Origin: Ruegeria atlantica
GTDB lineage: Bacteria; Pseudomonadota; Alphaproteobacteria; Rhodobacterales; Rhodobacteraceae
Assembly (NCBI RefSeq): GCF_013032505.1
Contig: NZ_WQCG01000009.1
Location: forward strand, 110,176-174,175
DNA: 64,000 nucleotides
Reading direction: 5' to 3'
Part shown: one piece after another, positions 50,301 to 58,198 of the stretch
Numbering within the stretch: position 1 is the stretch's first letter
Layout of the letters: each line of letters opens with the position of its first letter
The notes under the pieces: model-generated
Database searches by the model: none
The model's input: only the letters and a program-made list of their open reading frames with translations
Told to the model about the DNA's origin: nothing
Position numbers and translations under genes: made by a program

Positions 50301-50961
50301 CATCGACGCAAGTTCCTGCATCCACTTCCTGCAAAGTCCCAAAAACTCCGGGGACGTCAAGCAAGCCAAAATCTCGAAAGAAGTTCTGGCCATGCTAGAT
50401 GACTGGGCCAACAGCCACACCCTGACGGAGATCGAGGAAGAGAGCGAAGACGATGTCGTTGATGATCGTGAACGCACCTATCTCTACTTCACCTATGGCT
50501 CGTTGAAAAAAGGCTTCCCGAACCACGAAGCCCACACAAACGTGCTGGACGATTTCGTCGGTGAGGCGGTAACCCGGCAGCGAATGCCGCTGATCGTGCC
50601 GCATGAGCCCCATTGCGACAATCCAAACTGTGGATACCTGCATCGGATGGCCACGCTGGTCGACCAGAAGGGGCGCGGCAAGCCGATCCACGGAGAGGTG
50701 TACCGGGTGACCTCCTCCGGTATGAAAGAGCTCGACAAGCTCGAAGGGTTTCACGGACCCGGATCACCCGATAATGTTTACGTTCGCAAGCGGATCAACG
50801 TGCTGATCGACGGTGTGATGAAACCCGCATATGCCTATGTGATCGCTCAGCCCACCAAATATTTGGATCAGCTAGAGCAAGGCACCGCCGGGATTGTCAG
50901 GGAATACACGCTGGACATGGCCACAGGCACGCCAAAACCCGGATGGCAGCCGCCCGCCTAG
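47323..50961 (+). CDS. Multidomain glutathione/cysteine-processing fusion: CNB-like, phytochelatin synthase, pseudo-PCS, Grx-like, flavin Cys-decarboxylase, ankyrin, gamma-glutamyl cyclotransferase
   Basis: About 1212 residues from GTG 47323 (GGGGGGACAAGG upstream); ATG 47248 would add 25. Domains in order: a CNB-like beta roll (about 17-122) without the usual Arg cassette; a phytochelatin-synthase protease (135-320) with Cys145 in QPINCCSVTAAA, His258 in GGHFAII and Asp276 in MMDVHPEKYG, spaced 113 and 18 as in Nostoc PCS; a degenerate repeat of it (353-540); a glutaredoxin fold (553-640) with DPWS for CGFS but TVP kept; an HFCD flavoprotein decarboxylase (673-875) with His767 in ASHLALCDWAD, NTMGKIANGIADNLL and PACN; ankyrin repeats (911-995); a GGCT-type cyclotransferase (1053-1193) with YGSL and Glu1141 in LDKLEGFHGPG. 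No signal peptide. Its stop shares CTAG with the convergent gene. The pathway is inferred. Confidence 0.9.
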   Translation: MPKDPIESSKSFNPTHEDLKLIDEVLPAQDPSVIHSKFEFYEVSEETILPSRGMFVVLSGLVQLRQDKAVLATADTGDYFYEEHLEIEDIPVSLQALATPGTRLAYLSVHQWKAIPEKIKDACKDTLFGDLVSVHLKNYQQPINCCSVTAAALSMSALGFSYEVNDIFRECGLPTSFVVNDGISLGELFDVACTFIHTQDLRDVIQVQAYFMDEATTSVDLLLEAIDESNRLGGKNDILVANFQVGVAHGKENMPGGHFAIIAKCNPSTGLVHMMDVHPEKYGKLWVTTIDRLWAGMTDRDGTSMRSRGMLRFSARDAVKTYLQTLKQDCNYVDSTEYLAKDPKRRRNLFRRASPNMNSMGVLAESLAILGDEQVDEDKLLRATQTDLAEALSRVSTAHEMHAMAQRYLSQEPDVHLGSTFRSYANRSDKSVSSPEDWFHHQLQSLNEHKDLRHLMINIDFNKVLGSEVIRPPKNAYRETALLEEFWCLCIAYKEATDMVTVVDMSPATSQVWQAPRGHLFRGLRDLNDPALLVIEKHDPPEDPSDVDQIVKNNPLVLFYADEDPWSYMLSSILANIGITDIKLIDVEGHGANVMKMRRQLIARTGKETVPYLFFNGVCLGRRNDIVDSILKGEFQREVQKAGLPVLLRHESPSLDKNIFGYPKGGLTDAPSEKRNVLLCACGSSAADKVPQLIKKITDAGHNVKLIPSVSAEKFFRDIEIEADVEIERGYEPEKVEDYISHNDYYRDDDEWNFRYTKFGMPLRASHLALCDWADCVIVAPVTCNTMGKIANGIADNLLTSVFVAWQYRNKPAILCPACNTNMWNNVTTQRNVEKLRDLGVDLVGPRKGRLSNGMMGIGMMATPDQIMEVLDEAFEELADQEHNICKWAQEAAASDEFAQWRRVFDAIESGMAGIDIVDEHNGDTLLHFAAGGEGELHENGKDLGKPDIEAAQELIRRGINVNATNDHGFTSLHVAVMNNSVEMVKTLLAADGIDASSCIHFLQSPKNSGDVKQAKISKEVLAMLDDWANSHTLTEIEEESEDDVVDDRERTYLYFTYGSLKKGFPNHEAHTNVLDDFVGEAVTRQRMPLIVPHEPHCDNPNCGYLHRMATLVDQKGRGKPIHGEVYRVTSSGMKELDKLEGFHGPGSPDNVYVRKRINVLIDGVMKPAYAYVIAQPTKYLDQLEQGTAGIVREYTLDMATGTPKPGWQPPA

Positions 50962-52121
50962 TTTTGAGCTTGTATCACGACCTCTTCCTCAGGGCTTTCC
51001 TTGAGGCTGAGGTTGTAGGCCGTGATGATCACCATGCACAAAAGGACAAAAGGCCAGAATGCGGCCTTGGGAATCAGGTTGTCCTTATAGTGTATGAACC
51101 ACAGGGACGGCACAGCCTCGGCCGCAAATAAGTAGGTGTTTACCGACACAGCCAGCAGCAGGAAGTACATCAGGAAAAAGAACGATTCCATGTAGATCAC
51201 AGGAGATCCGGCGAAGCCTTCGCGCAATTGCACATGCGCCAGCAGGATCACGAAAAAAAGGACCGAGCATGTGCCAATGACGCTGGACGTGCTGAAATCG
51301 TGCCGTTCGACCAGATCAGGGCGGCGTGTGACGATCATGGCAGCCCCGAACAGTAACATCGTCACCACGATCAGCGGAATCATGTGGACGATAAAGGCAT
51401 TCGCAAAGTTTCGTTTGATGACAAAGTTGTAATGCAGCTCGGGCAGGTTCGTCTGAAACTCGTTCTGACCGATGCCCAGCGTCGTATCCAGATTGGAAAG
51501 ACGATAGTCGAAATAGGTGTTTTCACGCTCCCAAGTTCCTAGGACGATCTGGCTATCGATACCAAAAATGTCATCCGGCCCCGTAGCCGGATAGGCCGAA
51601 AAGTCGGGTATTAGAGCCACATTCACGTCAAACCCGCCCGGCCAGAAACGAACCCAGACGGTTTTGTGGTCGAATGGGTAGCTGGTGTAGTCAAAGGTCT
51701 GGCGCAAGGTCTGTTCAAAGTACCAGCCGATCAGCTCGGTACCATCCTGATCAATCCTGTACGCCTCTTCAATCAGGCCATTCGCCGCCTCGGCAGCTTC
51801 CGGCAGGATGAAACCCACTTCGCCAGGGGCGGGTTTGATGGCGTCATGCACACCGTCCTCATAGTGCTGCCAGATATAGCCGCTGATATGGACGTCACTT
51901 GCACCTGTGAAGCTGAAGGACTTGATAAAGATGCCAGTCCTGACTTGATACTCTGGCAAATTGGGAAGGTTTTGCAGATACGCGTCGACGGACGCCTGAT
52001 CCGGCAGCTGCGTCGGGTCCTCGTCAAAATGGTTAAGATCAATCCAGAATTTAATAAGAAGAAGGGCAAGGCCCAGCGTGATCAAACCCGAAATCAGCCA
52101 GACTTTCTTTTCTATACTCAT
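50958..52121 (-). CDS. Putative pentameric ligand-gated ion channel-like membrane protein
   Basis: 387 residues. There is an N-terminal helix (8-26), then an exported beta-rich domain of about 210 residues containing YPFDHKTVWVRFWP (148-161), which matches the conserved YPFD segment of the pentameric-channel Cys-loop region. Four helices follow at about 239-264 (NAFIVHMIPLIVVTMLLFGA), 278-297 (SSVIGTCSVLFFVILLAHVQ), 307-332 and 352-370, the M1-M4 layout, with the IPL Pro in M1. No Cys pair, as in other prokaryotic members. It follows a nucleotide cyclase gene by 16 bp. A different sensory membrane protein is possible. Confidence 0.62.
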   Translation of the reverse strand: MSIEKKVWLISGLITLGLALLLIKFWIDLNHFDEDPTQLPDQASVDAYLQNLPNLPEYQVRTGIFIKSFSFTGASDVHISGYIWQHYEDGVHDAIKPAPGEVGFILPEAAEAANGLIEEAYRIDQDGTELIGWYFEQTLRQTFDYTSYPFDHKTVWVRFWPGGFDVNVALIPDFSAYPATGPDDIFGIDSQIVLGTWERENTYFDYRLSNLDTTLGIGQNEFQTNLPELHYNFVIKRNFANAFIVHMIPLIVVTMLLFGAAMIVTRRPDLVERHDFSTSSVIGTCSVLFFVILLAHVQLREGFAGSPVIYMESFFFLMYFLLLAVSVNTYLFAAEAVPSLWFIHYKDNLIPKAAFWPFVLLCMVIITAYNLSLKESPEEEVVIQAQN

Positions 52122-52137
52122 TCAGCCCCTCGCCTGA

Positions 52138-55100
52138 TTAGTTCAGTCGCCCGACCAACGACTGTTTGATGCCCAGGTCGTGAAACCGCGCCTTCAATTC
52201 GCCGACCCCCTCATGCGATGCTAAAGGAATGCCCCAACCCCCGCATTCTGCCAGTGTTCGGGCCTGCAGGACCGACAAATCTACCATCGGCAATGGCTCA
52301 TCCGCTGTGAATGCGGCCAGGGCATCTGCGTATCGGGTGGCTTCGTCCCACTGCTTGCGCGCCAACATGACGACGACGGCATCCGTATAGAAATGCAGGT
52401 GACTGTGGCCAACACAACCTTCTGCGATGATCTTCTCGCCAAGTTTCAGATTCTCATCCTGGGCTGCGGGGTCCTCTTCGGCCATAGCCAGGGCGGACAG
52501 CGCCTTTGGCCCGACAAAATTCCGGCCGTGTTCAAGGGCAATTTCGACTGCGCGACGCCCCGTTTCACGTGCCAGTTCCAGTTGCCCGGCATACACTTGC
52601 GAGCGCGCAAGATGTTCCAGCGCCTGCGCCTCGAGGCGTTTTGCGCCAACGCGGTTTGCGATTTCCGCTGAGAGAGTAAAAGAGTCTAATGCTTGGTCCA
52701 GCTCCCCCAAAAAGGTGTGCGCAACGCCCAAACAGGTCTGCGCCACGCATTCCGGGACAAAGGCGAAATACTTCTGAGACACCTCAATGGCTTCCTGCGC
52801 ATCCAGCTTTCCCTGCGCCACATCGCCTGTATAGCTGCGCGCGACGCTCAGATTATGCAGGTTCGCGGCCAAATCACGAACCAACCCCTTTTCCCGCGCC
52901 CGCTCGACTGCCTGAGTATAGAATCCCGTCGCGGTCTGCATCGTGGCATTCATGAAGTTGGCATCACCAAATCCACTGAGCGCGCCGACCTCAAGCCGCG
53001 CGGATTCAAGCTTTCTGGCCAGTGTTAGAGCCGTTTCGTTGCTCTCGAGCGCCTTTTGCACCTGACCTAAAGGGAAGTACACATTGCCACGCACATAGTT
53101 TATCTGGGCAATGTCGCGGTCGGATCCGCAGCGTTCCGCAGCCGCCTCTGCAATATCCAGACTTTCAAGCGCTTCCTGATACAGGCTGGCCTGCCGCGCA
53201 GCTTGAGCCAGACCAATTTGGGCCCGACAGACTTGTTCATCCGTCTCGGCCAGGTCCGCAGCTTCCTTGAATTCACGCAGCGCATCATCCGACAGACCCT
53301 GTAACCGGTGCGTCTCACCGCGGGCGCAGAACAAATCAAAGCGTACGCCAGCGGGCGCGGGCAGTTCCAAAGCCCGTTCGATCAACGTGCTGGCGTCGTC
53401 GAACTGAAATGCCTGGATCAAGTTTTCCGCGGCTTCCAGATAAGCCTGGGCGGCATTGGTCGCGCCCGCACGATCTAGATGCTTCGCCCTCAGAGTGGCA
53501 TCACGGTCCTCGAACCATTTCGCGGCCTGACGATGCAGTCGCGCGCGTTCCGATTTCACCAATGTCGCATAAGACCCGTCGCGGATTAGCGCATGGGCAA
53601 ACATCAGATCGGCCTCTGCCTCGCGTATCAGGGCCGACCTGATCAGGGTCGAGGTATCCAGATGCCCTTCACCCAAAAGGAAGTTCAGCACCTCGGGCGA
53701 AAATCTCTGCCCCAGTACCGAGGCAGCTTGAATCGATGTTCGGCTGGTCCGATCCAGTGAATCCAAACGGGACTGAACGATGCCCTGAATGCTGCCGGGA
53801 ACAGATTCCTGTTTCAGGACATCGATATTGCGCAACAGCTGCTCAAGAAACAGCGGGTTTCCTCCGGCACGTTTCACGCAAGCGTCCAATAGCTCCGGGT
53901 CGATCCCGGTAAATTCTTCGACCAGCTTTCGGGCGTGTTCGTCCCCCATCGGCGCCAGTTCCAGCTTGGAAATTAAGGCACCGTCCGTTGCAAGTTGCCA
54001 TTCGCGGTCGATGGGATCGCCTTCCACGCGACTGGTCATCAGTAACACGCAGGGCAGGTCCCGCGTCATCGCTGCGATATGGGCGCACGCGGTCAGGATC
54101 TCGGGTGCGGCCCAATGGATGTCCTCGATATGGATCAACAGGGGCGTTTCCTGACTGCGGGCTGAAATCAAATCGTCGATGACCTGACGCCGGCCGCGTA
54201 GCCGGGTTGCATTGTCCATCACCGCATAAACCTCTGCCAGGCCTGGGTCCTGCTCAAGCTCCAACAATGCATTCAGATGCGCGGCGTTCGCCGCTGTCAC
54301 CCATCCCTTGCCGATTGCATCCTTCGCGACGGATGCACAGGTTTCCATATCGTCCGTCGGCTCCAACCCCAGAATACTGCGTGTCACCGATTGGATGGCC
54401 GAATGCCCCTCGCGCGCACCGAAATCCATGACCACACCGTTATGGATGGAATAAGAGAGGCTGTGCGCCAGCTCAGCCACCTGTTCAGACAGGTGGGTTT
54501 TGCCGATGCCCGGCTCACCCAGAATAATGTGAACCTCGCCCTTGCCGTGCCGCTGACATCGATCGAACGTTGCCGAAAACAGAGATAGCTCTCGTTCACG
54601 GCCCACAAAACGATGCCGGCGTGACCGTATGTTTCGCGCCATCCTGTCCAGTCGCCACAATTCGACCGGATCATTGAGACCTTTGATCGCCTTTTCGCCC
54701 ATCGATTGGCCGACAAAAAGCGGCCCTAACGCACGCTGAATATCGTGAGAGACCAAAGTCTCACCAGGCGCTGCCAGATCGGTGATACGCGACGCAAGGT
54801 TCACACCATCACCGGTCACCGTGTATTCCGTATGGGCCTGACTGCCTGTCGTACTGGCAATCACCTGCCCTGACGCAATCCCGATATGGCAGGTCAGCGG
54901 AGGGGTCAGGCTGGGCAGGACCGCGTGAATTTCCAGCGCGGCCCGGGCGGCCCGTTCGGTATCGTTAGTGTGCGAGATCGGCGCGCCAAACACAGCCATA
55001 ACCGCATCGCCAATATGCTTGTCGATCCGGCCGCCGTACTTTTCGACGACCTTGTCCACCTTGGTGAAAAACGCGTTCAGCAGCGCATGCATGTCTTCGG

Positions 55101-55401
55101 CATCCAGTTCGCTGGTCAACCGGGTAAATCCGGTCAGGTCAGCAAACATGACGGTCACCTGCCGCTTTGCAGGCTCCAGCGGATCGTCCGGTTCATAGGG
55201 CTGAACTACTTCGACCGTCTCAAGTTCGGCAATCGCGCGCAAAAGCCGTCGGCGATCGCCGACAGCAGTGACTCCGATTTCGATCAGGTCTTCACCCGTC
55301 AGATCGGGTAAAATTCCAAAATCAATTTTGTTATCCAAAAAGGCTTGCGCGTAGTCAGATAGTCCAAGTGCGCTTAGCCAGTCCCTAAGGTCCTGAGACA
55401 T
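52138..55401 (-). CDS. Class III adenylate/guanylate cyclase with SAM, AAA ATPase and TPR domains
   Basis: 1087 residues from ATG 55401 (GGGGCGAC before it). A sterile-alpha-motif-like domain (about 1-60; LRDWLSALGLSDYAQAFLDN) leads into the cyclase domain at about 80-255. Metal-binding Asp88 is in VMFADLTGFTRL and Asp132 in IDKHIGDAVMAVFG; EYTVTGDGVNLASRI is the nucleotide-recognition segment. A P-loop module follows (GEPGIGKTHLSEQ at 295-307; HIEDIHWAAPE as Walker B). The last 450 residues are TPR-like helical repeats (QAYLEAAENLIQAFQFDDAS). Such enzymes are cytosolic signal integrators. It is co-transcribed with the channel-like protein and converges on the thiol fusion gene. Confidence 0.92.
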   Translation of the reverse strand: MSQDLRDWLSALGLSDYAQAFLDNKIDFGILPDLTGEDLIEIGVTAVGDRRRLLRAIAELETVEVVQPYEPDDPLEPAKRQVTVMFADLTGFTRLTSELDAEDMHALLNAFFTKVDKVVEKYGGRIDKHIGDAVMAVFGAPISHTNDTERAARAALEIHAVLPSLTPPLTCHIGIASGQVIASTTGSQAHTEYTVTGDGVNLASRITDLAAPGETLVSHDIQRALGPLFVGQSMGEKAIKGLNDPVELWRLDRMARNIRSRRHRFVGRERELSLFSATFDRCQRHGKGEVHIILGEPGIGKTHLSEQVAELAHSLSYSIHNGVVMDFGAREGHSAIQSVTRSILGLEPTDDMETCASVAKDAIGKGWVTAANAAHLNALLELEQDPGLAEVYAVMDNATRLRGRRQVIDDLISARSQETPLLIHIEDIHWAAPEILTACAHIAAMTRDLPCVLLMTSRVEGDPIDREWQLATDGALISKLELAPMGDEHARKLVEEFTGIDPELLDACVKRAGGNPLFLEQLLRNIDVLKQESVPGSIQGIVQSRLDSLDRTSRTSIQAASVLGQRFSPEVLNFLLGEGHLDTSTLIRSALIREAEADLMFAHALIRDGSYATLVKSERARLHRQAAKWFEDRDATLRAKHLDRAGATNAAQAYLEAAENLIQAFQFDDASTLIERALELPAPAGVRFDLFCARGETHRLQGLSDDALREFKEAADLAETDEQVCRAQIGLAQAARQASLYQEALESLDIAEAAAERCGSDRDIAQINYVRGNVYFPLGQVQKALESNETALTLARKLESARLEVGALSGFGDANFMNATMQTATGFYTQAVERAREKGLVRDLAANLHNLSVARSYTGDVAQGKLDAQEAIEVSQKYFAFVPECVAQTCLGVAHTFLGELDQALDSFTLSAEIANRVGAKRLEAQALEHLARSQVYAGQLELARETGRRAVEIALEHGRNFVGPKALSALAMAEEDPAAQDENLKLGEKIIAEGCVGHSHLHFYTDAVVVMLARKQWDEATRYADALAAFTADEPLPMVDLSVLQARTLAECGGWGIPLASHEGVGELKARFHDLGIKQSLVGRLN

Positions 55402-55496
55402 GTCGCCCCTCTGAAGCCCCCAACTCCAAAGACAGACGTAGCACAACAAACCCGGATGAGTCTGCAAAGTTTGAATATTTTAATGTTTATGTACAT

Positions 55497-55523
55497 CCAA
55501 TTGCCCGAGCGGCGGGCAATTGG
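55497..55523. terminator. Strong stem-loop downstream of the ABC operon
   Basis: Perfect 11-bp stem CCAATTGCCCG (55497-55507) / CGGGCAATTGG (55513-55523), 5-nt loop. A T-run (GTTTTTGG) follows on the plus strand only. The gene ending here (ABC ATPase, stop at 55534) is on the minus strand, where no U-run follows, so it may act as a 3' stabilising hairpin or weak terminator. Confidence 0.5.
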
Positions 55524-55533
55524 GTTTTTGGAA

Positions 55534-57243
55534 CTAGACCTCGGCCTCCAATCCGTCAGTCGACAGATCGTCCAGTTTTGGCATCAGCCGCAGCAACTCG
55601 CTTGCATATTCGGTCTGTGGGTTGGCAAAAAGCGCGTTGGTTTCCTGAAGCTCAACCACCTTGCCCTGTTTCATCACAGCCACCCGGTCGCACATCTGGC
55701 GCACCACCGGTAGGTCGTGGCTGATGAACAGCAGGGTCAGGCCCAGATGTTCCTGCAGGTCTTTCAGGATGTTCAGGATCTGCGCCTGGATGGACACGTC
55801 CAACGCGCTGGTCGGTTCGTCACAGATCAAGAACCGCGGCTGTGTCGCCAAAGCACGAGCAATCGAAATACGCTGCCGCTGACCGCCTGAGAATTCGTGC
55901 GGGAATTTCAGCCCGGCCTCATGCCCCAGCCCAACCTGATCCAGCAATTCGTCCACGCGGCGTTTTACATCGGCCCCTTCCATCAGTTTGTGGTGGCGGA
56001 TTGGTTCGGCCACGATATCATCTACCCGCATCCGAGGGTTCAAAGATGAATAAGGATCCTGGAAGATCATCTGGATATTCTTGCGATACGCATCCAGAGC
56101 GGCTCTGTTCGTCAGATCACTGACCACCTGTCCGTCAAAAGTGATCGTGCCTCCGTCAACCGGGTAGAGCCCCGCAATCATCCGAGCGACCGTGGATTTA
56201 CCCGAGCCGGATTCACCCACGACGCCGAATACCTCACCTGCACGAATGTCGAAGCTTACGTCGTCAACGGCGGTGAAATAGGTGCGGTCCCAAGGCAGCA
56301 GGCCTTTGCGCTGTAGGAACTTCTTGGTCAGGTTGCGAATTTCGAACACCGGTTTGCTGGTGTCGTTGTCCACCTTGGGCCAGTGACGGGCCATATCTTC
56401 GACAGCGAACCGGGTCTCGCGCCCTCCATAGCTGATCTGCGGGAAGCGGTGCAGTTTCAGGGTCGGACGCGGAACCGCGGCGATCAGCGATTTGGTGTAT
56501 TCGTGCGTTGGCTGGCCCATGACCTGCGAGGTCGGGCCGGTCTCTACCACCTTGCCCGCATACATGACCGTCACCTTATCCGTGGTATCCGCAATCACGC
56601 CCATGTCGTGGGTGATCAGAATTACGCCGACCTGACGTTCCTGCGCCAGTTCCTTGATCAGGTCCAGGATCTGCGCCTGAACGGACACGTCCAACGCAGT
56701 CGTCGGTTCGTCCGCGATAATCACGTCCGGCTCGGTGCAAAGCGCCAGAGCGATCACAACACGCTGCCGCATCCCGCCCGAGAACTGGTGCGGATACTGG
56801 TCCAGCCGCGTGTCCGGATCAGGAATACCAACCCGGTCGATCAGGTCACGGGCGCGCTGGTTCGCCTCGGCATCCGTGCCGCCCAGATGGGCCTGAATCG
56901 TCTCGGTCAGCTGTTCGCGCACGGTGAACAGCGGGTTCAACGATGTGAGCGGATCCTGAAAGATCATCGAAATCTTTTTGCCACGCAGTCCGCGCATCGC
57001 GTCGGCATCCAGACCGCTGATCTCGTCGCCGCTCAGCTTGATGGTGCCGCTGGCAATCCGGCCGGGCCGGTCCAGCAGACCCATGATGGCCGCACCGATA
57101 GTGGATTTACCCGCGCCGGACTCGCCCACCAGACCGTGGATTTCGCCCGGCTCAACGGACAAGTCCACATGGTCAACGGCGGTGAACAGTTGGCGACGCG
57201 TCGGAAATTCGACCGTCAGGTCATTGATTGTCAGAAGGCTCAT
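55534..57243 (-). CDS. ABC transporter ATP-binding protein, fused DppD-DppF type
   Basis: 569 residues with two complete nucleotide-binding domains. The first has Walker A GESGAGKSTIGAAIMG, signature FSGGMRQRVVIALAL and Walker B IIADEPTTALDVS. The second has GESGSGKSTVARMIAG, FSGGQRQRISIARAL and LICDEPTSALDVS. Each half ends in the oligopeptide-transporter C-terminal extension (HEYTKSLIAAVPRP; TEYASELLRLMPKL). It energises import of peptides or opine-like compounds with the two permeases upstream. Fused ATPases of this type are common in alphaproteobacteria. Spacing to the permease gene is 4 bp. Confidence 0.94.
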   Translation of the reverse strand: MSLLTINDLTVEFPTRRQLFTAVDHVDLSVEPGEIHGLVGESGAGKSTIGAAIMGLLDRPGRIASGTIKLSGDEISGLDADAMRGLRGKKISMIFQDPLTSLNPLFTVREQLTETIQAHLGGTDAEANQRARDLIDRVGIPDPDTRLDQYPHQFSGGMRQRVVIALALCTEPDVIIADEPTTALDVSVQAQILDLIKELAQERQVGVILITHDMGVIADTTDKVTVMYAGKVVETGPTSQVMGQPTHEYTKSLIAAVPRPTLKLHRFPQISYGGRETRFAVEDMARHWPKVDNDTSKPVFEIRNLTKKFLQRKGLLPWDRTYFTAVDDVSFDIRAGEVFGVVGESGSGKSTVARMIAGLYPVDGGTITFDGQVVSDLTNRAALDAYRKNIQMIFQDPYSSLNPRMRVDDIVAEPIRHHKLMEGADVKRRVDELLDQVGLGHEAGLKFPHEFSGGQRQRISIARALATQPRFLICDEPTSALDVSIQAQILNILKDLQEHLGLTLLFISHDLPVVRQMCDRVAVMKQGKVVELQETNALFANPQTEYASELLRLMPKLDDLSTDGLEAEV

Positions 57244-57247
57244 GTAA

Positions 57248-58198
57248 TCACCGCAGCTTTGGGTTCAGCGCATCGCGCAGCCAGTCGCCCAGCAGGTTTA
57301 CAGACAGGGCCAGCGCCAGAAGGGTGCAGGCCGGGAAGAACAGGATCCACCACTCACCCGAGAACAGGAAGCCCTGCCCAATGCGGATCAGTGTACCCAG
57401 CGATGGTTGCGTCGGAGGCGCACCCACACCCAGGAAGCTGAGCGTTGCCTCGGCAATAATCGCCAGCGCCAGCGAGATCGTGGCGATCACCAGAACCGGG
57501 CTGAGAACGTTGGGCAAGATGTGGCGGAACATGATCGGGAACGAACCGCGGCCAATCAGACGCGCCGCCTGAACGTATTCCTTGTTCTTTTCCACCAGCG
57601 CGGCACCGCGCACCACACGGGCGAACTGCACCCAGTCGGACAGCGCGATCGCGATGATCAGAACATAGATCGCCATCTCATTGCGGTATTCCGGGGGTGT
57701 TACGCCCTTGGCGATCCCAAAGATCAACATCGCCACCAGGATCGCAGGGAAAGTCAGCTGCACATCCGCAACCCGCATGATCAGCGTTTCGATCCAGCCC
57801 CCAAAATACGCAGCAACAAGGCCAAGAACGATACCGATGATCATCGCAAGCAGAACCGCCGACACACCGACAAACAGCGATATACGCATACCGTATAGGA
57901 TGGTTGAGAAAACGTCCCGCCCCTGATCGTCGGTGCCCAACAGGAACGTGTCCTGAGTAAAGGCGTTTGGTGTGCCCGGAGGTGTAAACCCGTTCATCAG
58001 GTTCAGAGATGCTGGGTCGAACGGGTTGTACGGTGCAATCAGTGGCGCAAAAACAGCCGACAGAACAAGGACCAGCACCACTAAAGAGGCGATGATCGCA
58101 ACCGGCGAATGCCGGAACGACCAGGCAAAATCGCCGTCCCAGAACTTAGAGAAACGCGACTTGGTGGGGGCGGAAGGGGTTTCGATGGTATCGGTCAT
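57248..58198 (-). CDS. ABC transporter permease, DppC/OppC family
   Basis: 316 residues. The N-terminal cytoplasmic region and first helix (VAIIASLVVLVLVLSAVFAP) are followed by LIAPYNPFDPASLNLMNGFT and GTDDQGRDVFSTILYGMRIS, both diagnostic of the DppC group. The coupling helix EAA motif is in EYVQAARLIGRGSFPIMFRH. It has six helices in the inner membrane and overlaps the upstream permease stop by 4 bp. Confidence 0.94.
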   Translation of the reverse strand: MTDTIETPSAPTKSRFSKFWDGDFAWSFRHSPVAIIASLVVLVLVLSAVFAPLIAPYNPFDPASLNLMNGFTPPGTPNAFTQDTFLLGTDDQGRDVFSTILYGMRISLFVGVSAVLLAMIIGIVLGLVAAYFGGWIETLIMRVADVQLTFPAILVAMLIFGIAKGVTPPEYRNEMAIYVLIIAIALSDWVQFARVVRGAALVEKNKEYVQAARLIGRGSFPIMFRHILPNVLSPVLVIATISLALAIIAEATLSFLGVGAPPTQPSLGTLIRIGQGFLFSGEWWILFFPACTLLALALSVNLLGDWLRDALNPKLR

